Shown piece by piece: positions 7,621 through 15,539 of a stretch of DNA of 64,000 bases. The stretch is from the NCBI GenBank assembly GCA_963806015.1, contig CAWDWM010000001.1, positions 124,001-188,000 on the forward strand, written 5' to 3'. The translations under genes and the position numbers were made by a program. The DNA comes from JAOPZW01 sp963806015. GTDB taxonomy: Bacteria; Actinomycetota; Thermoleophilia; Solirubrobacterales; Solirubrobacteraceae. Within the stretch, counting starts at the first letter, position 1; each line of letters opens with the position of its first letter. Under the pieces are notes generated by a model. That model made no database searches. It was not told where the DNA came from and worked only from the letters and a program-made list of their open reading frames with translations.

Positions 7621-10600
7621 TCAGCTCGCAAACGCGCGCAGCTGCCTGACGGCCAGAGTGAGGCCGGCGAGGTCGGCGCCCCCCTCCCCCGCCATCGTGC
7701 GCGCGAGTCCGGCCAGGCGGCGCATGGCGTCCGGGCGCGCCTCGACGAACGCCTCGACCGCCTCGGGCACCGGCACGCCGGGCGACTCCTCCAGCGTGCG
7801 CTGGGCGAGGTCGCGCCGGGCGCGCCAGAGGTCGTCGCGCAGCGCCTGCAGCGCCCAGCGCTGCATGCGCGTGCTCACGGGCAGCTCGCCGAGCTGCTCC
7901 TCGACCCACGCGATCCCCGCGCGGTCCTCCAGCAGCGAGAAGGTCCGCCCGACGTCCTCGACCGAGCGCCCCAGGGCCTGGCTGGCGGCGATGACGTCCG
8001 GCGCGTGGGCCATGCCCGGCAGATAGGCCAGCGAGCGTGCGAGCTCCTCGGGCACGCCCTGCTCGACGCCCGCGGCCACCTCGCGCTCGCGGTTCTCGCG
8101 CAGGCGGTCGCTGCCCAGCTCGCCCAGGATCGCCGTCAGCCGGCCGAACCCCTCGCTCCCCGTGGCGATCGCCGAGCCGAGGTCGGCCCCGCGGGCGTTC
8201 TCCAGATACCAGCGCGCCGTCCCCTCGACGAGCTCGTCGACGTCCTCCATGAGCTTCCACTGCGTGTGACGATCGACGCCGGCGAGGCGCTCGATGGCGG
8301 CCCAGCGCGCCTCGGCCCCGGTCACGTCGCGGGCGATGCGATAGCCGCGCACGACGTCGGCCGGCTCGGCCCCCTGCTCGGCCACCAGCCGCGAGACGAA
8401 GGTCGGGCCCAGGGCGTTGACCACGTGGTTGGAGACGATCGTGGCCACGAGCTCGCGGCGCAGGGGATGCTGGGCCAGCAGGTGCCCCAGGCGCTCGACC
8501 ACGGCCGGCGGGAAGTAGGCGCGCAGGTCGCCCTCGAAGTAGGGGTCGTCGGGCAGCGGCGACTCCATCAGCGCGCCCGTGAGGCTGCGCTTGGCGTAGG
8601 CCAGCAGCACGGCCAGCTCCGGGCGCTCCAGGCCGCGCCCTGAGCGCCGGCGATCGGCCATCTCCTCCGAGCTGGGCAGGAACTCGACCTCGCGGTGCAG
8701 CAGGCCCTCGGCCTCCAGAGCGGCCATCAGGTCCTCGTAGGCGAACATCCGCGTCGCCGAGCCGCGCACCTCCTGGGCGAGCATCTGCGCCTGCAGGAAC
8801 GAGTCGTAGAGGACGTGCGCGGCGACGTCGTCGGTGACCTCGGCCAGCAGCGCGTCGCGCCCGGCGGCATCGAGCTCGCCGCGGCGCACCGCGAGGTCGA
8901 GCAGGACCTTGAGGTTGACCTCGTGGTCGGAGCAGTCGACGCCGGCCGAGTTGTCGATGAAGTCCGCGTTGACGAGCCCGCCCCCGCGGGCGTACTCGAT
9001 GCGCGCGCGCTGGGTCAGCCCGAGGTTGCCGCCCTCGGCCACGACGCGGCAGCGCAGCTCGCCGGCGTCGACCCGGATGGCGTCGCTGGAGCGGTCCAGG
9101 GCCTCGGCGTCGGACTCGGTCGACGCCTTGACCACCGTGCCGATGCCGCCGTTCCAGAACACGTCGACCGGCGCGCGCAGGATGGCGCGGATGACCTCGG
9201 TCGGCGCCAGCACCGCGTCGTCGATGCCGAGGGCGGCGCGGGCCTGCTCGGGCAGCTCGATGCGCTTGGCGCTGCGCTGCCAGACCCCGCCACCCTCCGA
9301 GATCGCGGCGCGGTCGTAGTCGTCCCATGAAGAGCCGGCCAGTTCGAAGAGCCGCTTGCGCTCGGCGAACCCCGTCGCGGCATCGGGGTCGGGGTCGATG
9401 AAGACGTGGCGGTGGTCGTAGGCGGCGACGAGGCGGATCTTGTCGCTCAGCAGCATCCCGTTGCCGAACACGTCGCCGGACATGTCGCCGATGCCGACCG
9501 CGGTGAACTCGTCGACGGCCGGGTCCATCTCGAGCTCGCGGAAGTGGCGCTTGAGCGACTCCCAGGCACCGCGCGCGGTGATCCCCAGCGCCTTGTGGTC
9601 ATAGCCCTTCGAGCCGCCCGACGCGAACGCGTCGCCCAGCCAGAAGCCGTAGCGCCCGGCGACGCGGTTGGCGGTGTCGGAGAACGTCGCCGTGCCCTTG
9701 TCGGCCGCCACCACCAGGTAGGTGTCGTCGCCGTCGAGCACGCGCACGCCCTCGGGATGCACGACCTCGCCCTCGACGAGGTTGTCGGTGAGGTCGAGCA
9801 GCCCGCTGACGAAGGTGACGTAGCCGCGCTCGACCTCGGCCTTCAGGGCGGCCGGGTCGTCGGGGCGCCGGCGCAGGTAGAAGCCGCCCTTGGCGCCGTC
9901 GGGCACGATGACCGCGTTCTTGGTCATCTGCGCGCGCATGAGCCCGAAGACCTCGGTGCGGTAGTCCATGCGGTCCGACCAGCGCAGGCCCCCGCGGGCG
10001 ATCCGCCCGCCGCGCAGGTGGATCCCCTCGACCTCGGGCGCGTAGACGTAGATCTCGAACAGCGGCGGCGGCTGCGGGATCGCCGGGACGTCGGCCGAGG
10101 ACAGCTTGAACGCGATCGAGCGCCGCCCCGAGCGGTAGGCGTTGGTGCGCACGGTCGCCTCGATGAGCCCCAGCTGGTTGCGCAGGATGCGGTCGTGGTC
10201 GAGCGAGGGCACGGCCTCGAGGTCCACGAGGATGTCCTCGCGCAGCGCCGCCTCGGCCTCCTCGTCGCGCTCGATCGCGGGGTCGTTGCGCAGCTCGAAG
10301 AGGCGGATGAGCTTGCCGGTGATGTGGGGATTGGCCGCGATGACGTCGTTCTGGTAGCCCTCGGTGAAGCGCGAGCCGATGCGCTGGCGGTACTTGCGGT
10401 AGGCGCGCAGGATGGCCACCCGCCGCCAGTCCAGGCCGGCGTTGATGATCAGGCGGTTCAGCGAGTCGGACTCCGCCTCGCCGCGCCACACCGCGGCGAT
10501 GCACTGCGCGACGCGCACGCCGCACTCCTCGAGGTCGAGCGGCAGGTCGGTGGGACCGAGCACGCCGAAGTCCTGCAGCCACAGGGCGCCGTCACCGCCG

Positions 10601-12354
10601 AGCAGCCGCGTGGGCCGCTCCTCGACCACGCGCAGGCCGAGGTGCTCGAGCGTCGGCATCGCCTGTGAGAGCTCGACCTTGTCGCCCACGCGGTACATCC
10701 CGATGCGCGTCAGGCCTTCGGGCTCGTTGCGCAGGCCGACGTGGAAGGCCTCGCCGCCGGTGAACAGGCGCTCGAAGCGGCCGATGTCGTCGGCCGCGGC
10801 CGACGCGTCGACGGCCGCTTTGTAGGAGTCGGGCAGGCGCCCGGTCCAGCGCTTGGCCAGCACGCGCCCGCGCTCCTCGCCGTAGCGCGCCACGAGCTCG
10901 TCGCGCGCCCGGTCGTCCCAGGTGCGCGCGAGCTCGAGGATCTCGGTCTCGACGTCGCGGCGCGAGAGCTCGGGCAGGCCGCCCTGGGCGCGGTGCAGCG
11001 TGAAGTGCACGCGCACGCGGTCGCCCTCGGTCAGCACCTCGTGGGCGTCGACCGTGCTCGCGTCGAAGCGCCGGCGCAGGAAGCTGCGCAGGCGCTCGAG
11101 CAGCGCCGCGTCGTACCCGCCCTTGGGCAGGGCGACGATGATCGACGCGGTGCGCCCGTCCGCGTCGCGGCGGCCCAGGACGCGCCCCTGCTCGGCCTGC
11201 AGCCCGAGCAGCGCGAACACGGCGCCGCGCAGGTCGTCGGTGGGGGCCGCGAAGAGCTCGTCCTTGGGGAAGGACTCGAAGAGCGTGACGGCGGCCTTGT
11301 AGTCGTGCGAGCCCTCGATGAGGTCCTCGCTGTTGAGGACCTGCTGCAGCTTGCGGTGCAGCACCGGGGTCTCGGAGGCCGGCTCGGCGTAGGCCTTGGT
11401 GGTGAACAGCCCGATCATGCGCGCCTCGCCGACGATCTCGCCGTCGTCGGAGACCCGGCGGATGCCGACGTAGTCCATGCGCACGCGCCGGTGCACCGGC
11501 GAGAGCCGGTTGGTCTTGGAGACCAGCAGCAGCTCGCCGCCGAGGGCGCGCTCGCGCAGCGTGGGATCCAGCGACGCGACCGCCACCGGCTTGGCGAAGG
11601 TCGAGCGCGTCTCGTCGTCGAGCAGGCCCAGGCCGGAGCCGGGGACGACCCGCAGGGCGCCGTCGCGCAGCTCGTAGTCGCGCGCGCCCAGGAAGATGAA
11701 GTTGTCGCGGGCCAGCCACTCGAGGAAGGCCACGACCTCGGCCACCTCGTCACCGTCGTAGCGCTCGGCGCCCTCGCGGGCCGCCTCGATGAGATGGTCG
11801 ACGCGGGCGCGCAGGGCGGGGAAGTCGCGCACGACGCGGCGCACGTCGGCCAGCACCGAGCGCACGGCGTCCTCGAGGTCGGCCAGCTCCTCGGGCGCCA
11901 GCCGCCGATCGAGCTCGAAGTGCATGACCGATTCCGTCGCGGGCGCGCCGTGAGGGTGCAGGACGCGGGCGATGCCGCCGTCGGGCGCGCGCTCGGTGCC
12001 GAGGATCGGGTGCAGCACGCGCACGATGCCCAGCCCGCGGGCCTGCAGCTCGGCGCTCACGGAGTCAACGAGGAAGGGCAGGTCCTCGGTGTTGGTCTCC
12101 AGGACCGAGCCGCCCGGCTCGTAACCGTGCTCGGCCCGGGTGGGGTTGAAGGCCCGCACCGCGATCGGGGCGCCGTCGCGCGAGGCCGCGAGCTCGAAGG
12201 CGCCCAGGACCTCGTGGTAGAGCGCCTCCGGATCGTGGCCGTCGTCGTCGCCCGTGGCCGCCAGGCGCCGCAGGTAGGCCTTCGCGAACTCGCGCACCGC
12301 CTCGGCGCGCTCGGGCGGCAGTCGCTCCTGCACGAGCTGCTCGATGGGACCCAT
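7621..12354 (-). CDS. gdhB: Large NAD-specific glutamate dehydrogenase (180-kDa class)
   Basis: A 1577-aa enzyme of the large NAD-GDH class, which oxidatively deaminates glutamate to 2-oxoglutarate and ammonium. The length matches the 1500-1650 aa usual for this class. The N-terminal half is the regulatory/oligomerisation region (for example FLVDSVSAELQARGLGIVRVLHP). The catalytic core lies roughly at 700-1150: GGIARGGLRWSDRMDYRTEV, KNAVIVPDGAKGGF with the substrate lysine, and GVGDMSGDVFGNGM-like (here GIGDMSGDVFGNGM) and VVAEGGNLGLTQRARIEYA. The last 400 residues are helical. It begins 9 bp after the stop of clpP in the same direction and is probably transcribed with it. The start at ATG 12354 has GGGAG three bases upstream. 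Confidence 0.95.
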   Translation of the reverse strand: MGPIEQLVQERLPPERAEAVREFAKAYLRRLAATGDDDGHDPEALYHEVLGAFELAASRDGAPIAVRAFNPTRAEHGYEPGGSVLETNTEDLPFLVDSVSAELQARGLGIVRVLHPILGTERAPDGGIARVLHPHGAPATESVMHFELDRRLAPEELADLEDAVRSVLADVRRVVRDFPALRARVDHLIEAAREGAERYDGDEVAEVVAFLEWLARDNFIFLGARDYELRDGALRVVPGSGLGLLDDETRSTFAKPVAVASLDPTLRERALGGELLLVSKTNRLSPVHRRVRMDYVGIRRVSDDGEIVGEARMIGLFTTKAYAEPASETPVLHRKLQQVLNSEDLIEGSHDYKAAVTLFESFPKDELFAAPTDDLRGAVFALLGLQAEQGRVLGRRDADGRTASIIVALPKGGYDAALLERLRSFLRRRFDASTVDAHEVLTEGDRVRVHFTLHRAQGGLPELSRRDVETEILELARTWDDRARDELVARYGEERGRVLAKRWTGRLPDSYKAAVDASAAADDIGRFERLFTGGEAFHVGLRNEPEGLTRIGMYRVGDKVELSQAMPTLEHLGLRVVEERPTRLLGGDGALWLQDFGVLGPTDLPLDLEECGVRVAQCIAAVWRGEAESDSLNRLIINAGLDWRRVAILRAYRKYRQRIGSRFTEGYQNDVIAANPHITGKLIRLFELRNDPAIERDEEAEAALREDILVDLEAVPSLDHDRILRNQLGLIEATVRTNAYRSGRRSIAFKLSSADVPAIPQPPPLFEIYVYAPEVEGIHLRGGRIARGGLRWSDRMDYRTEVFGLMRAQMTKNAVIVPDGAKGGFYLRRRPDDPAALKAEVERGYVTFVSGLLDLTDNLVEGEVVHPEGVRVLDGDDTYLVVAADKGTATFSDTANRVAGRYGFWLGDAFASGGSKGYDHKALGITARGAWESLKRHFRELEMDPAVDEFTAVGIGDMSGDVFGNGMLLSDKIRLVAAYDHRHVFIDPDPDAATGFAERKRLFELAGSSWDDYDRAAISEGGGVWQRSAKRIELPEQARAALGIDDAVLAPTEVIRAILRAPVDVFWNGGIGTVVKASTESDAEALDRSSDAIRVDAGELRCRVVAEGGNLGLTQRARIEYARGGGLVNADFIDNSAGVDCSDHEVNLKVLLDLAVRRGELDAAGRDALLAEVTDDVAAHVLYDSFLQAQMLAQEVRGSATRMFAYEDLMAALEAEGLLHREVEFLPSSEEMADRRRSGRGLERPELAVLLAYAKRSLTGALMESPLPDDPYFEGDLRAYFPPAVVERLGHLLAQHPLRRELVATIVSNHVVNALGPTFVSRLVAEQGAEPADVVRGYRIARDVTGAEARWAAIERLAGVDRHTQWKLMEDVDELVEGTARWYLENARGADLGSAIATGSEGFGRLTAILGELGSDRLRENREREVAAGVEQGVPEELARSLAYLPGMAHAPDVIAASQALGRSVEDVGRTFSLLEDRAGIAWVEEQLGELPVSTRMQRWALQALRDDLWRARRDLAQRTLEESPGVPVPEAVEAFVEARPDAMRRLAGLARTMAGEGGADLAGLTLAVRQLRAFAS

Positions 12355-12363
12355 GTGCTCCCA

Positions 12364-12963
12364 TCATGCCTCCCCGCGGGCGCCGTTGCCATTCAGCACG
12401 CGATCGATCAGCCCGTACCGCACGGCCTCCTGCGGCGTGAAGAAGCGATCGCGCTCCATGTCCTCGTGGACCTGCTGCTTGGACTGGCCGCTGTGCTCGG
12501 CGAAGATCTCGTCGAGGCGGTCGCGCAGCGCCAGCGTCTCGGCGGCGTGGATGGCGATGTCCGTCTGCTGGCCCTGGAAGCCGCCGGAGGGCTGATGGAT
12601 GAGCATGCGCCCGTTCGGCAGCGACGTGCGCTTGCCCGGCGCCCCGCCGACGAGGACCAGCGCGGCCGCGGACATCGCGATCCCGCAGCACGTCGTGTGC
12701 ACCGCGGGGCGGATGTGCTGCATCGTGTCGTAGATCGCCAGGCCGGCGTACGCGACGCCGCCCGGGGAGTTGACGTAGAGCTGGATCGGGGCGTCGGGGT
12801 CGGCCGACTCGAGGTGCAGGAGCTGGGCGACCACGAGGTTGGCGACCTCGTCGTCGATCGGCTGGCCGAGGAAGACGATGCGCTCGTCGAGCAGCCGCGA
12901 GTAGATGTCGAAGGACCGCTCGCCACGGGGGTCCTGCTTGACGACCATGGGCACGAGGGGCAC
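12364..12963 (-). CDS. clpP: ATP-dependent Clp protease proteolytic subunit
   Basis: A 199-aa ClpP-family serine peptidase that forms the barrel degraded-protein chamber with a Clp ATPase. The catalytic triad is Ser98 (GIAMSAA), His123 (LIHQPSGG) and Asp172 (ERDRFF). SAA follows the serine where most ClpP proteins have SMG or SMA. The oxyanion and handle regions (YVNSPGGVAYAGLAIYDTMQ) are normal. GTG 12963 is chosen because AAAGGAG lies 9 nt upstream; ATG 12948 is an alternative giving 194 aa. It is a lone clpP without an adjacent partner or clpX, lies upstream of the glutamate dehydrogenase gene, and its leader contains a perfect palindrome shared with the divergent ArsR gene pair. Confidence 0.95.
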   Translation of the reverse strand: MPLVPMVVKQDPRGERSFDIYSRLLDERIVFLGQPIDDEVANLVVAQLLHLESADPDAPIQLYVNSPGGVAYAGLAIYDTMQHIRPAVHTTCCGIAMSAAALVLVGGAPGKRTSLPNGRMLIHQPSGGFQGQQTDIAIHAAETLALRDRLDEIFAEHSGQSKQQVHEDMERDRFFTPQEAVRYGLIDRVLNGNGARGEA

Positions 12964-12981
12964 GTGGACCAACTCCTTTCC

Positions 12982-12997
12982 GCAACCGTTTGGTTGC
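12982..12997. promoter_or_regulatory. Palindrome 1, GCAACC-N4-GGTTGC, in the clpP leader
   Basis: A perfect 16-bp dyad, GCAACC GTTT GGTTGC. The same arms and spacer length recur 38 bp away at 13020-13035. It lies between the predicted minus-strand start site (near 13003) and the clpP Shine-Dalgarno sequence. It may act as a repressor operator, or as an RNA hairpin next to the ribosome site. Confidence 0.6.
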
Positions 12998-13009
12998 ACG
13001 TTTCTCGTC

Positions 13010-13019
13010 AGGCTATCAT
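13010..13019. promoter_or_regulatory. Overlapping divergent -10 boxes (AGGCTATCAT) between clpP and the SRPBCC gene
   Basis: Plus-strand TATCAT (13014-13019) lies 8 nt before the ATG at 13028. Minus-strand TAGCCT (13015-13010) would start the clpP message near 13003, giving it a leader of about 40 nt. The hexamers share a TA step, as at two other divergent pairs in this window. Confidence 0.45.
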
Positions 13020-13035
13020 GCAACCCCATGGTTGC
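13020..13035. promoter_or_regulatory. Palindrome 2, GCAACC-N4-GGTTGC, over the SRPBCC start codon
   Basis: A second perfect 16-bp dyad, GCAACC CCAT GGTTGC, with arms identical to palindrome 1. The ATG at 13028 lies inside it, at or next to the expected transcription start. Binding here would block transcription of the SRPBCC-ArsR pair. The partner is most simply the ArsR-type protein encoded just downstream. Confidence 0.65.
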
Positions 13036-13291
13036 GCGTGACATCACTCTCCCGGTCGATCCCGACGAGGCCTGGGACGCCCTCACCGACCCAGAGCTGC
13101 TCGAGCAGTGGTTCGGCGACGGCGACCGCGAGGCGGTCATCGAGGAGGCTGAGCCCGGCGAGCGCCTCGTCTTCTGGTGGTGGGAGGAGGGCGAGCCGGG
13201 ATCGCGGGTCGAGCTGCGCCTCGTCGCGGTGCCGTCGGGCACCCGCGTCAGCGTGCGCGAAGCGCCCGTCGGGCCCTTCGCCCTCGCGTGA
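13028..13291 (+). CDS. Short SRPBCC (AHSA1-like) domain protein
   Basis: An 87-aa protein with the START/SRPBCC signature of AHSA1-type proteins: ITLPVDPDEAWDALTDPELLEQWFG at the N-terminus, then GERLVFWWWEEG and VELRLVAVPSGTRVSVRE strands. Members usually have 130-160 residues; this one lacks much of the central sheet and the long C-terminal helix, so its ligand cavity would be incomplete. Such proteins bind hydrophobic ligands and are commonly encoded beside ArsR regulators. Its stop overlaps the ArsR GTG start (GTGA), so the two are co-translated. The start codon lies inside palindrome 2. Confidence 0.75.
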   Translation: MVARDITLPVDPDEAWDALTDPELLEQWFGDGDREAVIEEAEPGERLVFWWWEEGEPGSRVELRLVAVPSGTRVSVREAPVGPFALA

Positions 13292-13605
13292 GCGACGTCT
13301 TCGCGGCGCTGGCGGATCCCACGCGCCGCACCGTCATGCGCGAGGTCTCCACGCGCGGCAGCGCGACGGCGACCGAGCTGGCGCTGCCGCTGGGCGTGAC
13401 GCGGCAGGCGGTGGCCAAGCACCTCGCCGTCCTCGCGGACGCCGGCCTGGTCGACGCGCGCCGCGAGGGCCGCGAGACGCGCTACCGCCCGACCCCCGCC
13501 CCCCTCGGCGAGGCGATCTCGTGGATGACCTCCGTCGGCGGCGCCTGGGACGCGCGCCTGGCCGCGCTGGAGCGCCAGGTGGCGCGCCGGCGCGAGCGCG
13601 GCTGA
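13288..13605 (+). CDS. ArsR-family winged-helix regulator
   Basis: A 105-aa regulator. The winged helix runs from FAALADPTRRTVMREVSTRG through ATELALPLGVTRQAVAKHLAVLADAGLVDARREGRETRYRPTP. No cysteine metal site is present, so it belongs to the non-metal branch usually paired with SRPBCC proteins. The C-terminal helix (about 75-105) would dimerise. GTG 13288 overlaps the SRPBCC stop. The two GCAACC-N4-GGTTGC dyads in front of the pair are the obvious candidate operators, which would place clpP and the downstream glutamate dehydrogenase gene under the same protein. That regulatory link is inference. Confidence 0.88.
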   Translation: MSDVFAALADPTRRTVMREVSTRGSATATELALPLGVTRQAVAKHLAVLADAGLVDARREGRETRYRPTPAPLGEAISWMTSVGGAWDARLAALERQVARRRERG

Positions 13606-13623
13606 CGGCAGGGAACAGGCGGC

Positions 13624-14520
13624 TCAGGCCTGCGCCGCCCTGACCAGCGCGTCGGCCACGGCCGCCGCCCTGCCGTCCAGCGAGCCCGGTAGCCGCGCGA
13701 GGACCAGGCGCCGCAGCTCTTGCGGCTCGCCGCGGACGGCGACGGCGCGCACGCCATCCGGGAGGACGTCGAGCGCCACGGGGGCGATCGTCGTGATCGC
13801 CAGGCCGGCGGCGACCAGCTGCAGCTTGGCCCACCAATCGCGCACGACGTAGCGCATGTCGGGCCGCTCGGCGAGGCCCGGCCACACGCCCAGCAGCGAC
13901 TCGCCGGCCTCCGAGCGGCTGGCCACCCAGACCTGGCCGGCGAGCTCACCGACCTCGACCGCGCGCCGCGCGGCGAACGGGTGCCCGCGGCCAACGCCGA
14001 TGACGAGCTCGCGCTCGGTGAGGATCGTGAGATCGAGTGCGGGCGTCTCGGCGTCGGGTGGCCGGAATGGCGGCGCCTGCGCGAGGACCGCGAGATCGAG
14101 CGTTCCCGCGCGCAGCCCGCGCGTGAGGGCGGGCGTCGTCCCCTCACGCACCGACACGACGACGTCGGGCGCCAGCGACGCCAGCGCCCCGGGGAGCAGC
14201 CCGGCCGCTGCGGTGGCAAAGGTCCCGAGCCGCACCGGCCCAGCGCCCGCGTCAGGCGCGGCTGCCTCGCGGATGGCCGCGTCGAGCTCGTCGAGCACGC
14301 GGACCGCCCGCGCGAGCAGCCGCGCGCCGGCCGGCGTCAGGACGACGCCGGCGCGCCGGCGTTCGAACAGCGCCCGCCCGGCGACCGCCTCGAGCGCCGC
14401 CGCCTGCCGGGAGACGGCCGACTGCGTGTACCCCAGGACCCCCGCGGCGGCTGAGAACGACCCCGACTGCGCGACCTCGCGCAGCACCCGCAGCCCGGTC
14501 GGCGAGAAGTCCGTAGCCAT
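13624..14520 (-). CDS. LysR-family transcriptional regulator
   Basis: A 298-aa LysR regulator. The N-terminal helix-turn-helix is clear (LRVLREVAQSGSFSAAAGVLGYTQSAVSRQAAALEAVAG), followed by LFERRRAGVVLTPAG. The effector domain spans about 88-298 (VRLGTFATAAAGLLPGAL, ELVIGVGRGHPFA, GLAITTIAPVALDVLP). It is divergent from the SDR gene and very likely controls it. The start at ATG 14520 gives the normal N-terminus and is embedded in a 19-bp perfect palindrome, so autorepression is expected. An upstream in-frame extension exists but would add non-family sequence. Confidence 0.92.
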   Translation of the reverse strand: MATDFSPTGLRVLREVAQSGSFSAAAGVLGYTQSAVSRQAAALEAVAGRALFERRRAGVVLTPAGARLLARAVRVLDELDAAIREAAAPDAGAGPVRLGTFATAAAGLLPGALASLAPDVVVSVREGTTPALTRGLRAGTLDLAVLAQAPPFRPPDAETPALDLTILTERELVIGVGRGHPFAARRAVEVGELAGQVWVASRSEAGESLLGVWPGLAERPDMRYVVRDWWAKLQLVAAGLAITTIAPVALDVLPDGVRAVAVRGEPQELRRLVLARLPGSLDGRAAAVADALVRAAQA

Positions 14521-14535
14521 GCGAAGTTCGCATGG
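14517..14535. promoter_or_regulatory. 19-bp perfect palindrome over the LysR gene start
   Basis: CCATGCGAAGTTCGCATGG has 9-bp arms about a central G. It covers the LysR gene start codon and most of the minus-strand TACCAT box (14537-14532). Its position indicates an autoregulatory operator. A TTCGC half-site recurs near 14551, closer to the SDR promoter. Confidence 0.6.
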
Positions 14536-14578
14536 TAGCCCTGCCCAATATTCGCTTTCGACATGCGCGTTGTCGCCG

Positions 14579-14584
14579 TACCCT
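14579..14584 (+). promoter_or_regulatory. Putative -10 box (TACCCT) for a leaderless SDR transcript
   Basis: TACCCT is exactly 6 nt before the ATG at 14591. No Shine-Dalgarno sequence is present. Confidence 0.4.
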
Positions 14585-14590
14585 CGGTGG

Positions 14591-15454
14591 ATGGCAGCTG
14601 CTCGCATCGCCCTCGTCACCGGGGCCAATCAGGGCCTCGGCCGCGCGCTCGTGGAAGCGCTCGCCGCCGGCCTGGGCCCCGACGACCGCATCCTGCTCAC
14701 CGGCCGCGATCCCGAGCGCGTCCGCGCCGCGGCGGCTGCCGTGCCGAGCACCGGCGCACGCGTCGAGGGGCGCGTCCTCGACGTCCGCGACGGCGGCGCC
14801 ATCGACGCGCTCGCCGCCGAGCTGGGCAAGGTGGACATCCTCTTCTCCAACGCGACGGCGCGGATGCGCCCGGACGCCGAACCGGCCGACGAGGTCGACG
14901 CGGTGGCGGAGACGAGCAATCTCGCGACCTCCCGCATGTTGCGCACCTTCGCCCCCCGTCTCAGGCCCGGCGGGCGCCTCCTCATCGTGGCCAGCACGCT
15001 CGGCACCCTCGACAAGCTGGACGCGCGGGTCCGTCCGCGCTTCGCCGCCGCGGCCGCGAAGCTCGACGCCGTGGACGCGCTCGTCGCCGAGTGGCGCGCC
15101 GCCGTCCACGGCGGCCGTGCCGATCAGGACGGCTTCGGGACGTGGCTGAACGTGCCGTCGAAGGTCGCGCAGGTCGCCGCGGTCCGCGCCGTCGCGCGCG
15201 GACGCCGGGCCGCCGACCTCGCCGAGGGCAAGCTGATCGCCGCACTCTGCCCCGGCCTCATCGATACCGATGCCTCCCGGCCCTGGTTCGCCGATATGAG
15301 CCAAGCGCAGACCCCGGCGCAGGCTGCCGCGTGGCCGGCCGAGCTCGCCCTCAGCGAGAGCTTCGATCCGGCCCTCTACGGCGAGCTCGTGCAGTTCGGC
15401 GTGGTCATCCCATGGCAGACCGGCGTCCCGGTCGCCCACAGCGCGACGGCGTAG
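14591..15454 (+). CDS. Short-chain dehydrogenase/reductase family protein
   Basis: A 287-aa Rossmann-fold oxidoreductase. The cofactor motif TGANQGLGRALVEAL (TGxxxGxG) is at residues 10-24, and LLTGRDPERV after strand 2 suggests NADP(H). The usual NNAG block is changed to FSNATARM, and the SxnYxxxK catalytic region is hard to place: there is STLGT at the serine position but no clear YxxxK follows (W-LNVPSKVAQVAAVRAVAR is the best match, with Val or Pro for Tyr). Catalysis may therefore be altered. It is divergent from the LysR gene, which probably regulates it. Confidence 0.8.
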   Translation: MAAARIALVTGANQGLGRALVEALAAGLGPDDRILLTGRDPERVRAAAAAVPSTGARVEGRVLDVRDGGAIDALAAELGKVDILFSNATARMRPDAEPADEVDAVAETSNLATSRMLRTFAPRLRPGGRLLIVASTLGTLDKLDARVRPRFAAAAAKLDAVDALVAEWRAAVHGGRADQDGFGTWLNVPSKVAQVAAVRAVARGRRAADLAEGKLIAALCPGLIDTDASRPWFADMSQAQTPAQAAAWPAELALSESFDPALYGELVQFGVVIPWQTGVPVAHSATA

Positions 15455-15539
15455 CCCGGCTCGGCGCGTCGTGTACTTCGCGCCGTTCCACGGCAACCAC
15501 CCGGCGGCACGGGGCTCACCGCGGGCGCCGTGCGTACGG

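Noticed and set aside
7640..12300. Long plus-strand open frames opposite the glutamate dehydrogenase gene
   Set aside because: They are shadows of the minus-strand codons in high-GC DNA. The translations are His/Arg/Gly-rich and have no domain.
12982..13035. CIRCE (HrcA) or ClgR operator at clpP
   Set aside because: The arms GCAACC/GGTTGC do not match the CIRCE arms TTAGCACTC, nor the ClgR-type site as I know it.
15455..15539. Terminator between the SDR and pckG genes
   Set aside because: Only a 6-bp GCACGG/CCGTGC stem with a 15-nt loop and no U-tract is present. It is too weak to annotate.
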